Source: Fragilaria crotonensis (Eukaryota; Bacillariophyta; Fragilariophyceae; Fragilariales; Fragilariaceae). Taken from it: 64,000 nucleotides of DNA. The translations under genes were made by a program, and so were the position numbers. Position 1 is the stretch's first letter; each line of letters starts with the position of its first letter. The stretch covers positions 149,880 to 213,879 of the forward strand of contig JAKSYS010000024.1 in assembly GCA_022925895.1 (NCBI GenBank), read 5' to 3'. A model generated the notes under the pieces. The model had not been told where the DNA came from and made no database searches. It was given only the letters and a program-made list of their open reading frames with translations. Positions 33,440 through 44,472 of this stretch are shown here, piece after piece.

Positions 33440-35473
33440 CTATCCCCTTGCTGGGACGAAGATATTTTTGTACTCATGAGCTTCTTCTCGAACCGACCCA
33501 AAGTTGCTGCTTGCTATTCTGTCAATCAGTTGAAACAAGCTCACGTACACGTCATGCAAATAGTGAGCAAATTTTCGTGTTGATGTGGGAATGTTCCTGC
33601 CCATGCCCTTGACATTGTCATTCCTGTCAAAAGTGATGTCACCTTTCACATTCCCACTCGTGTCGAATGTGACGTCGTGCACCATGACACAAAAATCGCG
33701 GATGAAAATCAATGATTTTAAACCACTTTGCGCCACATCCTTTGACGTTTCCTGAATTAGAATGTAATCTGGCGGTAAACTCAACGGTCGGAAGCGCCCC
33801 CTTCTCGATGTCACATGTCTCATTGTTCTTGTCAGTGACGACACAACCAAAATTAACGCTTTGCCGTGTGAAACCGACGTAAAACGAATGCATGTTGAAA
33901 AACCATGGTGCAACAACCTTGTCTTTCCATGGTGAGCTTTCCCTTTTCTTTTCTTCTTTTGGTTTTCGTGCTTTTGCATTTGGATCATTCTCAGGACTGA
34001 GTATGAAGTGCACCAATTTGAGGAAGAACCGGCAAATTGGCGGTGGGTCAGAACGGCGACGTTTTCCAGTTGGATCAAACAAAAAATATCCACATTTTGT
34101 ATCGTTATCATTGTTCCCAGTTTTTCCACAATTCACCGCTACGAAAACAGTCCATGAACAATCTTCATCCTCTTGTGCAGGAATGACAATAAACGGCTTC
34201 GTGAGGAGATCCTTGTGTTGTATAATGAACTCCACCACCAGAATTGTTGCCTCCATAAACCTCTTTTGGTCAATCTCGTAATGAAAGATGTGGTTTACAA
34301 ACTGTCTTCTCTCTGTATCGGTTTTTAGGTCGCGAACCGAAGATGCAACGTTCCGTCCTTCAATGAAGGATGTAAAAAAGGCTCTCCATTGTTGACACCT
34401 CAGTCATGATCTTACAAGGAATGATGGTCAGGGTCGACCAAATTTCAGCTTTACAATACCGCTGCAGCCATCCCAGAGCAATGTCCACAAAGTCTGGAGA
34501 AAGAGCGTCACCTTTGCGCGTAAGGCAACGATCTATCCAAGTCAGACGAGCACTTGGACCTTGGAATAGGTATTTTTCCATTATCGAGTTCTTCGGATGG
34601 AAGGCCTTGTCATCCCAAAATTCACCCGAGTAACAATCATAAGTTGGTGTACAAAATGTTGCCTCTTCGTATGTTAAGTTTCCCGGGAAGAAGGCATACA
34701 CGGATGGACAATCAATGGTGTTGTCATTGGGATTGTTGAACAACCTTTTCAATACTATCTGGTTTCTGGATTCTTGTGGGAAGGCAAAATATTCACGTGT
34801 AAGGCAAATCGTCAACCACTTCAAATCGTTGCTGAATCCGAGATAGTCCTTGAGTGGACTATCATCAACCTCATTGACAAAACAGTCTCTCAAAACTTTA
34901 GGAAATGCTTCAGTCCCTTCAGCCATTTCGGCAAAGTTGCGTCTTGAATAATAACCCCATGCCACTTTGTTCGCGGTCGGATTTGCTTTCAAATAAACAT
35001 TTACTTCATCAACACCCACCCTACACCTTACAACTTGATGCATAATCGAAAGCAAAAAAGTTGCCATTCCGTTGGCCTGATAGTCAACCTTTGTTGCCAA
35101 AAAGAACCAAAACAGCGTTCTCTCGTTGTACAAACGTTATAGCGCATATAGCAGTGGGTTTCTCCTTTTCCCATATACTAAGTGTCTCGCCCTTACCAAG
35201 GCAAGATGACAGTGACTTCCGATCTGAATGGTCGTCGAATATAACATGATACAATTCATAAACAGTATCACTCGCATTGTATTCATCTTCTCTTCCAACA
35301 AAGTGAAGAATACGATATTCCTGTAGGAACGTTGGTAATTGATCACGTGGAATGCGGTGGTGCCATTTCATCATCTCAATCATCGTCTTCATTACTGGGG
35401 GTTCACATCCGTCAAATGGATCATCGTCATGCGTACTGGTTGCCTTCGGCGCGCTCTTTGTCTTCGGGGGCAT
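33440..35473 (-). pseudogene. GNAT-like plus C48/Ulp1-like protein, frame-disrupted
   Basis: Four frame segments read as one protein. It starts at 35473 (MPPKTKSAPKA). The first domain (to about 34930) looks like a GNAT acetyltransferase: ICAITFVQREN, then VDYQANGMATFLLSIM (a Q-x-x-G-x-A acetyl-CoA motif), then YLKANPTANKVAWGYYSRRNF. The second (34500-33650) resembles Ulp1-type cysteine peptidases: SPDFVDIALGWLQRY, KPFIVIPAQEDEDCSWTVFVAV and GYFLFDPTGKR. The His before Trp is Ser here, and no clear catalytic Cys follows, so activity is doubtful. Frame changes lie near 35105, 34375 (T6 run) and 33775. Lies divergent to the oxygenase gene across array 2. Confidence 0.55.
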
Positions 35474-35559
35474 ACTGAGGGAGATGAGTTGTTTAAGACT
35501 TGACGACCTTCAACATATACAAATCAGGTGCAGATGCTCACAGTGTCGATTGCACTAAT

Positions 35560-37009
35560 TGTGTACAGATTCTGATCTTCAAATAGTCTTCTTAGACGAA
35601 GTAACCCGTAATTTCGATCTTCAAATAGTCACGAATGGACAAGTAACAGTATGACGGTACGAAGACGACTATTTGGTGTACGAATTTCGATCTTCAAATA
35701 GTCGCGAATGGACAAGTAACAGTATGACGGTACGAAGACGACTATTTGGTGTACGAATTTTGATCTTCAAATAGTCACGAATGGACAAGTAACAGTATGT
35801 CAGTACGATGACGACTATTTGGTGTACGAATTTCGATCTTCAAATAGTCACGAATGGACAAGTAACAGTATGTCAGTACGATGACGACTATTTGGTGTAC
35901 GAATTTCGATCTTCAAATAGTCGCGAATGGACAAGTAACAGTATGTCAGTACGAAGACGACTATTTGGTGTACGAATTTTGATCTTCAAATAGTCACGAA
36001 TGGACAAGTAACAGTATGTCAGTACGATGACGACTATTTGGTGTACGAATTTCGATCTTCAAATAGTCGCGAATGGACAAGTAACAGTATGACGGTACGA
36101 TGACGACTATTTGGTGTACGAATTTTGATCTTCAAATAGTCACGAATGGACAAGTAACAGTATGACGGTACGAAGACGACTATTTGGTGTACGAATTTCG
36201 ATCTTCAAATAGTCGCGAATGGACAAGTAACAGTATGATGGTACGAAGACGACTATTTGGTGTACGAATTTTGATCTTCAAATAGTCACGAATGGACAAG
36301 TAACAGTATGTCAGTACGATGACGACTATTTGGTGTACGAATTTCGATCTTCAAATAGTCGCGAATGGACAAGTAACAGTATGACGGTACGATGACGACT
36401 ATTTGGTGTACGAATTTTGATCTTCAAATAGTCACGAATGGACAAGTAACAGTATGACGGTACGAAGACGACTATTTGGTGTACGAATTTCGATCTTCAA
36501 ATAGTCTCAAATGGACAAGTAACAGTATGTCAGTACGATGACGACTATTTGGTGTACGAATTTCGATCTTCAAATAGTCACGAATGGACAAGTAACAGTA
36601 TGACGGTACGATGACGACTATTTGGTGTACGAATTTTGATCTTCAAATAGTCACGAATGGACAAGTAACAGTATGACGGTACGAAGACGACTATTTGGTG
36701 TACGAATTTCGATCTTCAAATAGTCTCAAATGGACAAGTAACAGTATGTCAGTACGATGACGACTATTTGGTGTACGAATTTCGATCTTCAAATAGTCAC
36801 GAATGGACAAGTAACAGTATGTCAGTACGATGACGACTATTTGGTGTACGAATTTCGATCTTCAAATAGTCACGAATGAACAAGTAACACTATGACAGTA
36901 CGATGACGACTATTTGGTGTACGAATTTTGTTCTTCAAATAGTCACGAATGAACAAGTAACAGTATGACAGTACGATGACGACTATTTGGTGTACGAATT
37001 TTGTTCTTT
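35560..37009. repeat. Palindromic 73-bp tandem array 2
   Basis: About twenty units of the same repeat as array 1 and in the same orientation; linker with GGACAAGTAACAGTATG. It separates two genes that are transcribed away from each other (GNAT/C48-like left, oxygenase-like right), so it occupies both promoters. The right-hand units drift back to the array 1 type (GAACAAGTAACACTATG). Confidence 0.93.
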
Positions 37010-37160
37010 GACGAGTGTTCTGAGTGATGTCGCCCTTGAGCACTGACGTACTTCTGACACATGCGACGTGACAGAAAGTATAAACTCTGATCACATTTTT
37101 CCTCCTTCGATTCCTTGCCCAACGCTGTTGCGAATGGTTATCAAACGGCAGAAGCAACTT

Positions 37161-37403
37161 GGAAACCATCATGAGGACGTCAAAACAGGTCACTGTTATC
37201 TGTGACTCGGGGCACAGTAACAGCAGTTCCAACCTTGACGTCACAAAAAGCATGATGAGGAGTACGGTTGTGGAATGCAAATGTAGCAACGAGGAAACCA
37301 TCATGAGGACGTCAAAACAGGTCACTGTTATCTGTGACTCGGGGCACAGTAACAGCAGTTCCAACCTTGACGTCACAAAAAGCATGATGAGGAGTACGGT
37401 TGT
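37161..37403 (+). repeat. Perfect 111-bp duplication with 132-bp offset
   Basis: 37161-37271 and 37293-37403 are identical. The offset is 44 codons, so the oxygenase-like protein carries the MRTSKQVTVICDSGHSNSSS segment twice. Each copy contains TGACGTCA, the site also present in the element's ends. Perfect identity implies a very recent duplication or an assembly duplication. Confidence 0.95.
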
Positions 37404-38503
37404 ACAGAATGATACCACAAGTGAGAACATTGGCAAGACTGGAAAACGAGGTTTTCAACATGTATATAAATCAAGGAAAAAGTCAAGCATCACGACGCAG
37501 GAAGCATACAAGAAGGCAATAGAAAATGGCAAGCCAAAGAGTGTTTATGCAAAGAAGCGCAATTATTTGAAGAAGAAAAGGCTAGATAGTTTGATGCAAG
37601 TTTCGTCGTCCCATGAGCATTCACTGGGCAAAACACTGTTGCAGAACAGTTGTAAACCATTATTCTATAGTGGAGCCGATATGGAAAACTCAACGAGACT
37701 TCGCAAATGCATAGGTGATGCGCACATGCTGTTTGCAATCAATGATCTTAAAGTCATTGACACTATGTCTGGTGCCCGTTTGATTTTACCGAGTGGGGAT
37801 AACGTATTCACTTTGATCCCACGTCCGTATGTTGTTGAAAAACTTACAAGGGTTAACCAAACCATCGAGGCACTTCATGCACTTGAGGATGCAGAATCCA
37901 AAGCAGAAGTGCGTGGAATTAAACGAGTACCTGTTGCGGAAGATAATGGCAAATACACCACTGTTGGGTTAAAGCCAAACCGTGGTTCAACTGGTATTAT
38001 CGAGTCTTGGCCGAAAACATTAAGTGACTGGAGCAAGACACAAATCCGTGACTTAATGAAGAGGTGTCATGAAGTTGCAAAGGATTCATTCCAGGGAATG
38101 ATCTTCGAGGACTCCGTAGTGCCCAATGGTTTGCCGATTGGCCAAGTATGGTAGGTATGCCATCTGAACCAATTTGGGGTAGTCTTGCCTGTGGCAAAAC
38201 TATTGTTTGAATTCGCATACCGATGAGGATTTTTTCTATTCCTTGACAACCATTATTTCGCAACATGGATTGCAACCGGGTCGGTTTGATAAATACCGAT
38301 TGGATGCCGACGTAACGAACTACTTTGCATTTGCAGAACAAGGGGTTGCCGTGGCACTGAGGCCGGGAGATATGTTACTTTTCAATCCATTGTATCAGCA
38401 CTGTTTGACATCCCGCACATTGCAATATCAAGAGAAAGATGTGTTTTGTGTGTCGTTATACCTGAAGACAGCAGTTGTTGGAGGAAACAATAATACCAAA
38501 TAG
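37171..38503 (+). pseudogene. 2OG-Fe(II) oxygenase-like protein, two frame breaks
   Basis: The open frame runs to a stop at 38154. Text then continues in a second frame (MPSEPIWGSLACGKTIV, 38157-38210) and a third (NSHTDEDFFYSL ... to 38503). Read through, the C-terminal part has the double-stranded beta-helix pattern of 2-oxoglutarate/Fe(II) oxygenases: HTD as the H-x-D iron ligand pair, LRPGDMLLFNPLYQH with the distal His, and SR three residues later. This could be TET/JBP-like or P4H/AlkB-like; I cannot separate them. The N-terminal part is basic and contains the duplicated segment. If functional it might modify DNA or a protein during transposition or silencing (inference). The stop codon TAG lies in the first unit of array 3. 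Confidence 0.6.
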
Positions 38504-39526
38504 TCGCCGTCGTACTGTACTGGTGATACTCGTACTGTGACGACTATTTGAAGATCGAATTTCGATCACCAAATAGTCGCCATTGTACTGTACTGGTGGT
38601 ACTCGTACTGTGATGACTATTTGAAGATCGAATTTCGATCACCAAATAGTCACCTTCGTACTGTACTGGTGATACTCGTACTGTGACGACTATTTGAAGA
38701 TCGAATTTCGATCACCAAATAGTCGCCATTGTACTGTACTGGTGATACTCGTACTGTGACGACTATTTGAAGATCGAATTTCGATCACCAAATAGTCACC
38801 GTCGTACTGTACTGGTGGTACTCGTACTGTGATGACTATTTGAAGATCGAATTTCGATCACCAAATAGTCGCCATTGTACTGTACTGGTGATACTCGTAC
38901 TGTGACGACTATTTGAAGATCGAATTTCGATCACCAAATAGTCGCCATTGTACTGTACTGGTGATACTCGTACTGTGATGACTATTTGAAGATCGAATTT
39001 CGATCACCAAATAGTCGCCTTGTACTGTACTGGTGATACTCGTACTGTGATGACTATTTGAAGATCGAATTTCGATCACCAAATAGTCACCGTCGTACTG
39101 TACTGGTGATACTCGTACTGTGATGACTATTTGAAGATCGAATTTCGATCACCAAATAGTCGCCATTGTACTGTACTGGTGATACTCGTACTGTGACGAC
39201 TATTTGAAGATCGAATTTCGATCACCAAATAGTCGCCATTGTACTGTACTGGTGATACTCGTACTGTGACGACTATTTGAAGATCGAATTTCGATCACCA
39301 AATAGTCGCCATTGTACTGTACTGGTGATACTCGTACTGTGACGACTATTTGAAGATCGAATTTCGATCACCAAATAGTCGCCATTGTACTGTACTGGTG
39401 ATACTCGTACTGTGATGACTATTTGAAGATCGAATTTCGATCACCAAATAGTCACCTTCGTACTGTACTTGTGATACTCGTACTGTGATGACTATTTGAA
39501 GATCGAATTTCGATCACCAAATAGTC
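38496..39526. repeat. Palindromic 73-bp tandem array 3, inverted relative to arrays 1 and 2
   Basis: About fourteen units. Each holds GACTATTTGAAGATCGAA-T-TTCGATCACCAAATAGTC (an almost perfect 37-base hairpin) and a linker with TACTGTACTGGTGATACTCG. The reverse complement of the core matches the array 1/2 core, but the linker is different. Lies between the convergent 3' ends of the oxygenase-like and transposase genes. Confidence 0.93.
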
Positions 39527-39600
39527 CCCATCCTAGTCATGATGTCGAACAAGAACGAAAGTCTAAGTCAACATTGTTATTAATTCTAAATGTACTACTT

Positions 39601-42600
39601 TTAAAAACTCCATGATGAGACATATGTTTTGCACACCTTGCCAACAGGACACCCCGAAACTAGGGACCCTTTGGGTGGTGGTTTCTCAGAAGCCATGTTG
39701 GCTTTCTCGGTGAAGATAATCTTGTCGAGTGCCTCCTCAACAAGAAGACCTCTCTCTTGTGGGCTTTTTGAGGCATCAACAAGACTAACTAGTTCCTTTG
39801 CTCTTGGCATAATGCTGTCGTACGCATTGTAACGTTCCAATTCGGATACGTCTTCATGGTGAAGAGCACGTGATCCAAAATCAATGCAGTCAGTTTCTAA
39901 ACTCGTAGATTCCATGAGGATGTCGTCATTGTCGTCAAGATGAGTATTCGTGTGCTCAGTTTCATGACCAGCGTCGATGAGTGGTTCCTCAGGCAAGTGG
40001 ATCTCTTGCGACATTGATACGGGAACAGTATTTTTGGCATTCTTCAGGGCAATCTCAACCTCATCCCTGGTGTAGTTTACGACACTGTCCAGTTTTGAGG
40101 GTTTTTGGAAAAGGGAGTCAATGGTACTTTCAGTGGCATTTCTGAATTGCTCATTTGAATTCTTCCCACACTTGTAGACACGATGGAATGGAGAGAAAGT
40201 ATGATCGTCATTCTTTGGAATAAAGTTTGGGCCTTTGCAATCATTCTCACGTATTGATTCCAGCTTCTGCTTTATCTCTTTCTCAGTTAGTGAGCAATCA
40301 CTCTCCTTCTTCATTGAGAAATAAATATATGATTTCCACCAACGTACTGAAATGTCGTGGTGACTGATGTTTGGATTGCTTGCATAATACTTCTTCACAT
40401 GCATCATGTGTGGGCAGATGACACCATTGCATTCGTAGTAGTTGCAGTCACACATCAGACAAACCCTGTTGTCAAAGTCTTGTGAGGTGACAGTGTACAC
40501 TCTGTGGAAGCATGGAATCAAAGAATGGACATCACGGTCAACTGACCGAACAACAAGCCATTTGAAAGGGCTTGCTCTCCAAGAAGCATAGCTCTCGCAT
40601 TGATCAAGAGCGAATTTCAACATGAACTCTGCAGGAAGGGTGACATCATTGACGGTGGGAGAGTTACTCCAGGTTGCTCTTCCAAACAGGGCACTAGCCA
40701 TATATCGTTGGTATAGGTCAAATTTGTTGGAATCGGTGTCAACTTGAATTTTGACAGATTTGTCAACACCATGCTGTGGAAGCACACAGGAAGGACCAGC
40801 TTTGATAGCATTATTTGTACCTTCGTGCCCAGAATTTGTGTTGGTCTCAAGTGTCTCACCCCTTCCTCAGATAAAAGCAATAACTCTGCTCTTGTGGAAT
40901 TATGTAATTGCGGATAAAGTGCAATATCTTTTCTCCACCGTCCTCCCCAAAAATTGCCTTAATAGTGTCTGATTTCAAGTACATATGTAAAAGGGCGTAA
41001 CTTCTTTGATGTTGACGATTCTTTTAGAAAAATGGTATCACAGATAACACACAGAATAAACATGTAGGTGTACTCACATTTCGTACTCGTCTTGGAAAAG
41101 TATCCCTCGGCGCATCCAGCTGTAGATCCAGGTTTTTATTACTCTTACCTGCCTCTTGGCGGCATCATCCTTGCCTCTCCGATAACCCAAGCCTTTACAA
41201 TTTCGTCGCCAGCCTTGATCAACAAGGTGCCACCCACATCGAGTACGTACTGCATTGACAAAATGTGTGGAGATGGCATAGTCAACTTGTGTCATTTCTT
41301 GGGAATCACCGTCAGTCATGATAAGTTTCACAGCATGTAGTGATTGTGCACCAAGAAGAACAGGAATGGCTTCTTGGAATAGCCAACGGAAGAACCAAGA
41401 TCGTTCATTCGGGGCAATGCACCTAACAACCACAGTCACCTTTCCATTTGAATCTTTCACAGAGAGTGTCAGCAATGGTCTGCTTTCATTGTTCGTCTCA
41501 TGAGTGCCGTCAACGCATACAACTTCAGGAAAAGCGTGGAACAGGCGCCTGCCTTCTGGTAAAACCCAACAACAGGCAATGAGTATATCCTGGTCTTCCC
41601 TTGCACCAACCGCAAGTCTGCTTTCCAAAGCATATTTCTTAAAAGTGGATGTCTCTGCCACCTCCAGAGGTACTGGCTTCTCGTGAATAGGTGAAGTGTC
41701 ATCATCAGTTGGGATAACAGAAAGGCTGGTTAGTTCACCTGATAAATCATGAGGAATGGCTTCAGTACGTGCAGCCTTTACACTGTTACCACGTAGTTCT
41801 TTTGATTTGCCATGATGATACAGACAGACATACGAGGCACCACTTTTTTTGTAAGTAACTCAACATATTCTCACAGGGTGAAGACTCCGATGCTGTTGTG
41901 GTAGCATGAACATTTGGGGAAGCCATGAAGTCTTTTGCCATTTTTGTAAATCCTTGCACATATGCCATCTGACCACGAGTAAAAATCTGACCCGTACGGG
42001 TTTTAGTAAACAGAGCCGCTTGGGCAGGCTGGATGTTGGCAACACTCATTGCAGCAACAGTTTCCAGGGTTGTAATGTCAAGAAAGCGTTTACGATTCCT
42101 TATTTCATTGGAAAGAAGAGGAGGATGGCCAGTGTGCTGATTGTTTCCAATTCCGCAAACAAGGAAAAAGCTATTATGGTCAATTCGGGAGTGTGAATTT
42201 GACACGACAAGTGCAGGAGTTACCACGTAGAGTTGAATTGCGACGTTTCAATCCGATGCCAGAACTCTTGCACCCACGGGCATTCTTCTTATCACCAGTG
42301 TAGGTGGTAACACGATAAGAATCGGTTCCAGTACTTTGGTTCGGTGTGCAGGACATTCCTCCTTCTTCTGATGAATACTGGCGGAAATTACTGCATTTCA
42401 ATACGCGTTGGTCAGTCAGTAGTACATCTGTGACATTGGTTGGGGAACGCAAACCATAACCATTGGAAACAAGGGCACAATTCCCAACAGATTTGGCAGC
42501 TTGGAGTAAGTCAGTGATAAGACTATGGCCTCCTGAATCCTTTCGAAATCCACCATTGATGGGATAAAGAGATGGACTGAACCGAATAATATGCTTGGAA

Positions 42601-42770
42601 CCCTTGTACATGGAGGTAGTGTACTGAAAGAGGTCGTACTCCGTTTCCAATGATGCATTGAAATCATCGGTTGCATGACAAAAATGACCTTTGAAAGGCA
42701 AAGAAGCAGTCCATGACATAGCCTTGAGAGCAGATAGAGTCTGGTCCACAGCATGGGGATCCTGCATCAA
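39601..42770 (-). pseudogene. Mutator-like (MULE) transposase, several single-base frame breaks
   Basis: Order of domains on the minus strand: a WRKY/FLYWCH-type zinc-binding region (RRNSTLRGNSCTCRVKF, about 42190-42240); a helical region (NRKRFLDITTLETVAAMSVANI, QIFTRGQMAYVQGF); the DDE core with VCVDGTHETN (41510) and MTDGDSQEM (41300); and a C-terminal SWIM finger, MCDCNYYECNGVICPHMM (about 40400-40460). These are hallmarks of MULE transposases, which cut and paste by binding terminal inverted repeats. Frame changes occur near 42190, 41850 (A7 run) and 40860 (G4 run); a likely intron (41077-40969) is off by one base in phase. A functional copy may exist elsewhere. Confidence 0.82.
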
Positions 42771-43234
42771 TGGTACTTCTTGTTGTGGATGATCCTAAAG
42801 AGACCGAAACATGGGGTTGGCAACAAATTAATCGGTAGGTGGTTGCTATAGTAATGCAAGCAAAATGACAACAGATAGAGAGCAAACAAGAGCGAAAACA
42901 GAACAAGGGCAACAAGAGAAACAAAAGCAGCAAGGAGAGCAAGAACAACAAGAGAAACAATAATGACAGGGAGACAAAGTGCCATACCATCGTGGTCGTA
43001 AAATATCAAAATGATGAGTTTTGTGCGAGTAAACTCAAATCCACTACTGGTACCATGTTTTATACACATCTAGACACGATCATTTTTATTTCTATTCAAA
43101 CAAATGTGGAGCAGATTTATGTTCCTTATCTAGAACGTAGTTTTGCACAAGAGTTGGTTTGAAAAGAGGGCGGTGATAAAGTCAAAGAGAAAGATTCCGT
43201 GCAAGTTAAATTCCACAACTAAAGTGCTAAAAAA
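42771..43234. other. Transposase 5' flank and right subterminal region of the element
   Basis: Purine-rich tract (AGAGCAAACAAGAGCGAAAACAG-like) at 42880-42970. No gene beyond a possible short upstream exon of the transposase. The last 80 bases show imperfect inverted similarity to 30860-30905. Confidence 0.5.
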
Positions 43235-43266
43235 TGCTGACGTCAAATTGGTGAAACCTAATCGGA
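43235..43266 (-). repeat. Right terminal inverted repeat of the 12.5-kb element
   Basis: Exact reverse complement of 30752-30783, starting TGCTGACGTCAAATTGG. Flanking sequences on the two sides share only GAGAT, which is too little to call a target duplication. Confidence 0.88.
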
Positions 43267-43405
43267 CCCGAGATGCCGAGTATTCGTGTACGTGTACCGT
43301 GGTACTGTTCCGAGTTCCACACTGACACACGTACTAAAATATTGTGACACACACCAACGTTGACGAATGCAATAACATCTCGCAGTGCTTGTGCTTAGAT
43401 CAAAT

Positions 43406-44463
43406 GAGAATGCCTAATGCACTAACAATTAAGGCGCTAACTAATCGCTAACCCAATCAAAATCCGCGGAGACGTCATCATTTCGAGTCTCGTCGTCACA
43501 GATTTTTTGCACCCCCGTCTCTAAGTGAATCAAGAAGTCATTGTTGTGTGAAAAAGAATCATACCTATGTGAATACAAATAAAACTTTACGCACATGTAA
43601 GATCATGTCATATCACATGGAAAAAATTCGGCAGTTGATGCCTTCTATGCATATGACATGTGAAGGATACATATCCTCGCGATACCTGTAGAATTTATAC
43701 TATGTATCGGTACATACGGAGTACACATTCCTCTACAAGACGAAACGACGACCACGCCGTTGATGACAAACCTACATCATTTTTATACTGCAAGTCTACG
43801 AGCCCAAAGCAACGAATAACGGCGTGGTCCAAGAACTTGTACGAACCCAAGAAACGTTCTCATGCACAGTTGCGACATACTGTAATCCATACTGGAGTAG
43901 GATGGCTTTACGCGTACCTGCTACTGGACTCGATTTAAAAACAGTACGCCGATACCGGCTACGGTGTTGTTGTTGTCATGTTGTCATCATCCTGCATCAG
44001 AAATGCTTGGAATGTTGATCAAAACCAGAAAGCTTCACCCCATTGTCACAAATACTGACTACAATTGCTACATGCACTACAGACACAGATTGCAAGCAAA
44101 GATGAAAGGATGAACTACAGAGATATTTCATGCAGATTGTCTGCAGTTGAGGGTCCATGGTCCCAGAAGTAACTTTTTGTGAGCAGTGAGCATTTCCAAA
44201 AGTGTGCGAACGTGTCAACCGTAGTACTCCAGTACTTATGATTCAAATTCTACGCACCGTTAATTTTGTTCCCAAAAAATGCGGGTCAGATTTATACTAT
44301 TATCCATATCCTTTGATTGTTCATCAGATTTGAATCTAATTGATATTTTTTGAAGAGGTCGATGACCCTTTTGGGGTTTGGCAACCCCACCCCAAATCTG
44401 GAAGATTTTGATTGGGTTAGTACTTTAGTTAGCGCCTTAATTGTTAGTGCATTAGGCATTCTC
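43406..44463. mobile_element. 1058-bp non-autonomous inverted-repeat element with perfect 9-bp target duplication
   Basis: Ends GAGAATGCCTAATGCACTAA / reverse complement; arms match for about 45 bases and, after a short mismatch, again at AACCCAATCAAAATC. AGATCAAAT stands immediately outside on both sides (43397-43405, 44464-44472). A 9-bp duplication with long inverted repeats is typical of MULE-type elements. No coding capacity. Its ends differ from those of the neighbouring 12.5-kb element. The interior shares a tract with 22460-22655. Confidence 0.9.
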
Positions 44464-44472
44464 AGATCAAAT

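Larger units (their letters stand above)
30752..43266. mobile_element. 12.5-kb MULE-type DNA transposon carrying three cargo genes and three palindromic repeat arrays
   Basis: Bounded by a perfect 32-bp inverted repeat (30752-30783 and 43235-43266). Weaker inward similarity follows: CACGGAATCTTT at 30867 is matched in inverse near 43190-43200, so the ends extend imperfectly to about 130 bp at the left and 85 bp at the right. Inside are a transposase gene with MULE hallmarks, and genes for an oxygenase-like, a GNAT/C48-like and a DUF6824 protein. No clean 8-10-bp target repeat was found. Every gene in it has one or more frame breaks. It is inserted within the small-protein cluster, between copies 3 and 4. 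Confidence 0.8.

Noticed and set aside
38155-38206. Intron between the two parts of the oxygenase-like gene
   Set aside because: The text between the parts continues the protein in a third frame, which fits frameshifts better than a spliced intron.
31104-39526. CRISPR-like arrays
   Set aside because: Palindromic cores at regular spacing look CRISPR-like, but the linkers are themselves repeated within each array, the host is a eukaryote and there are no cas genes.
30740-43280. Target-site duplication of the 12.5-kb element
   Set aside because: Only GAGAT is shared near the ends (30748-30752, 43270-43274) and it overlaps the inverted repeat on the left, so no duplication can be claimed.
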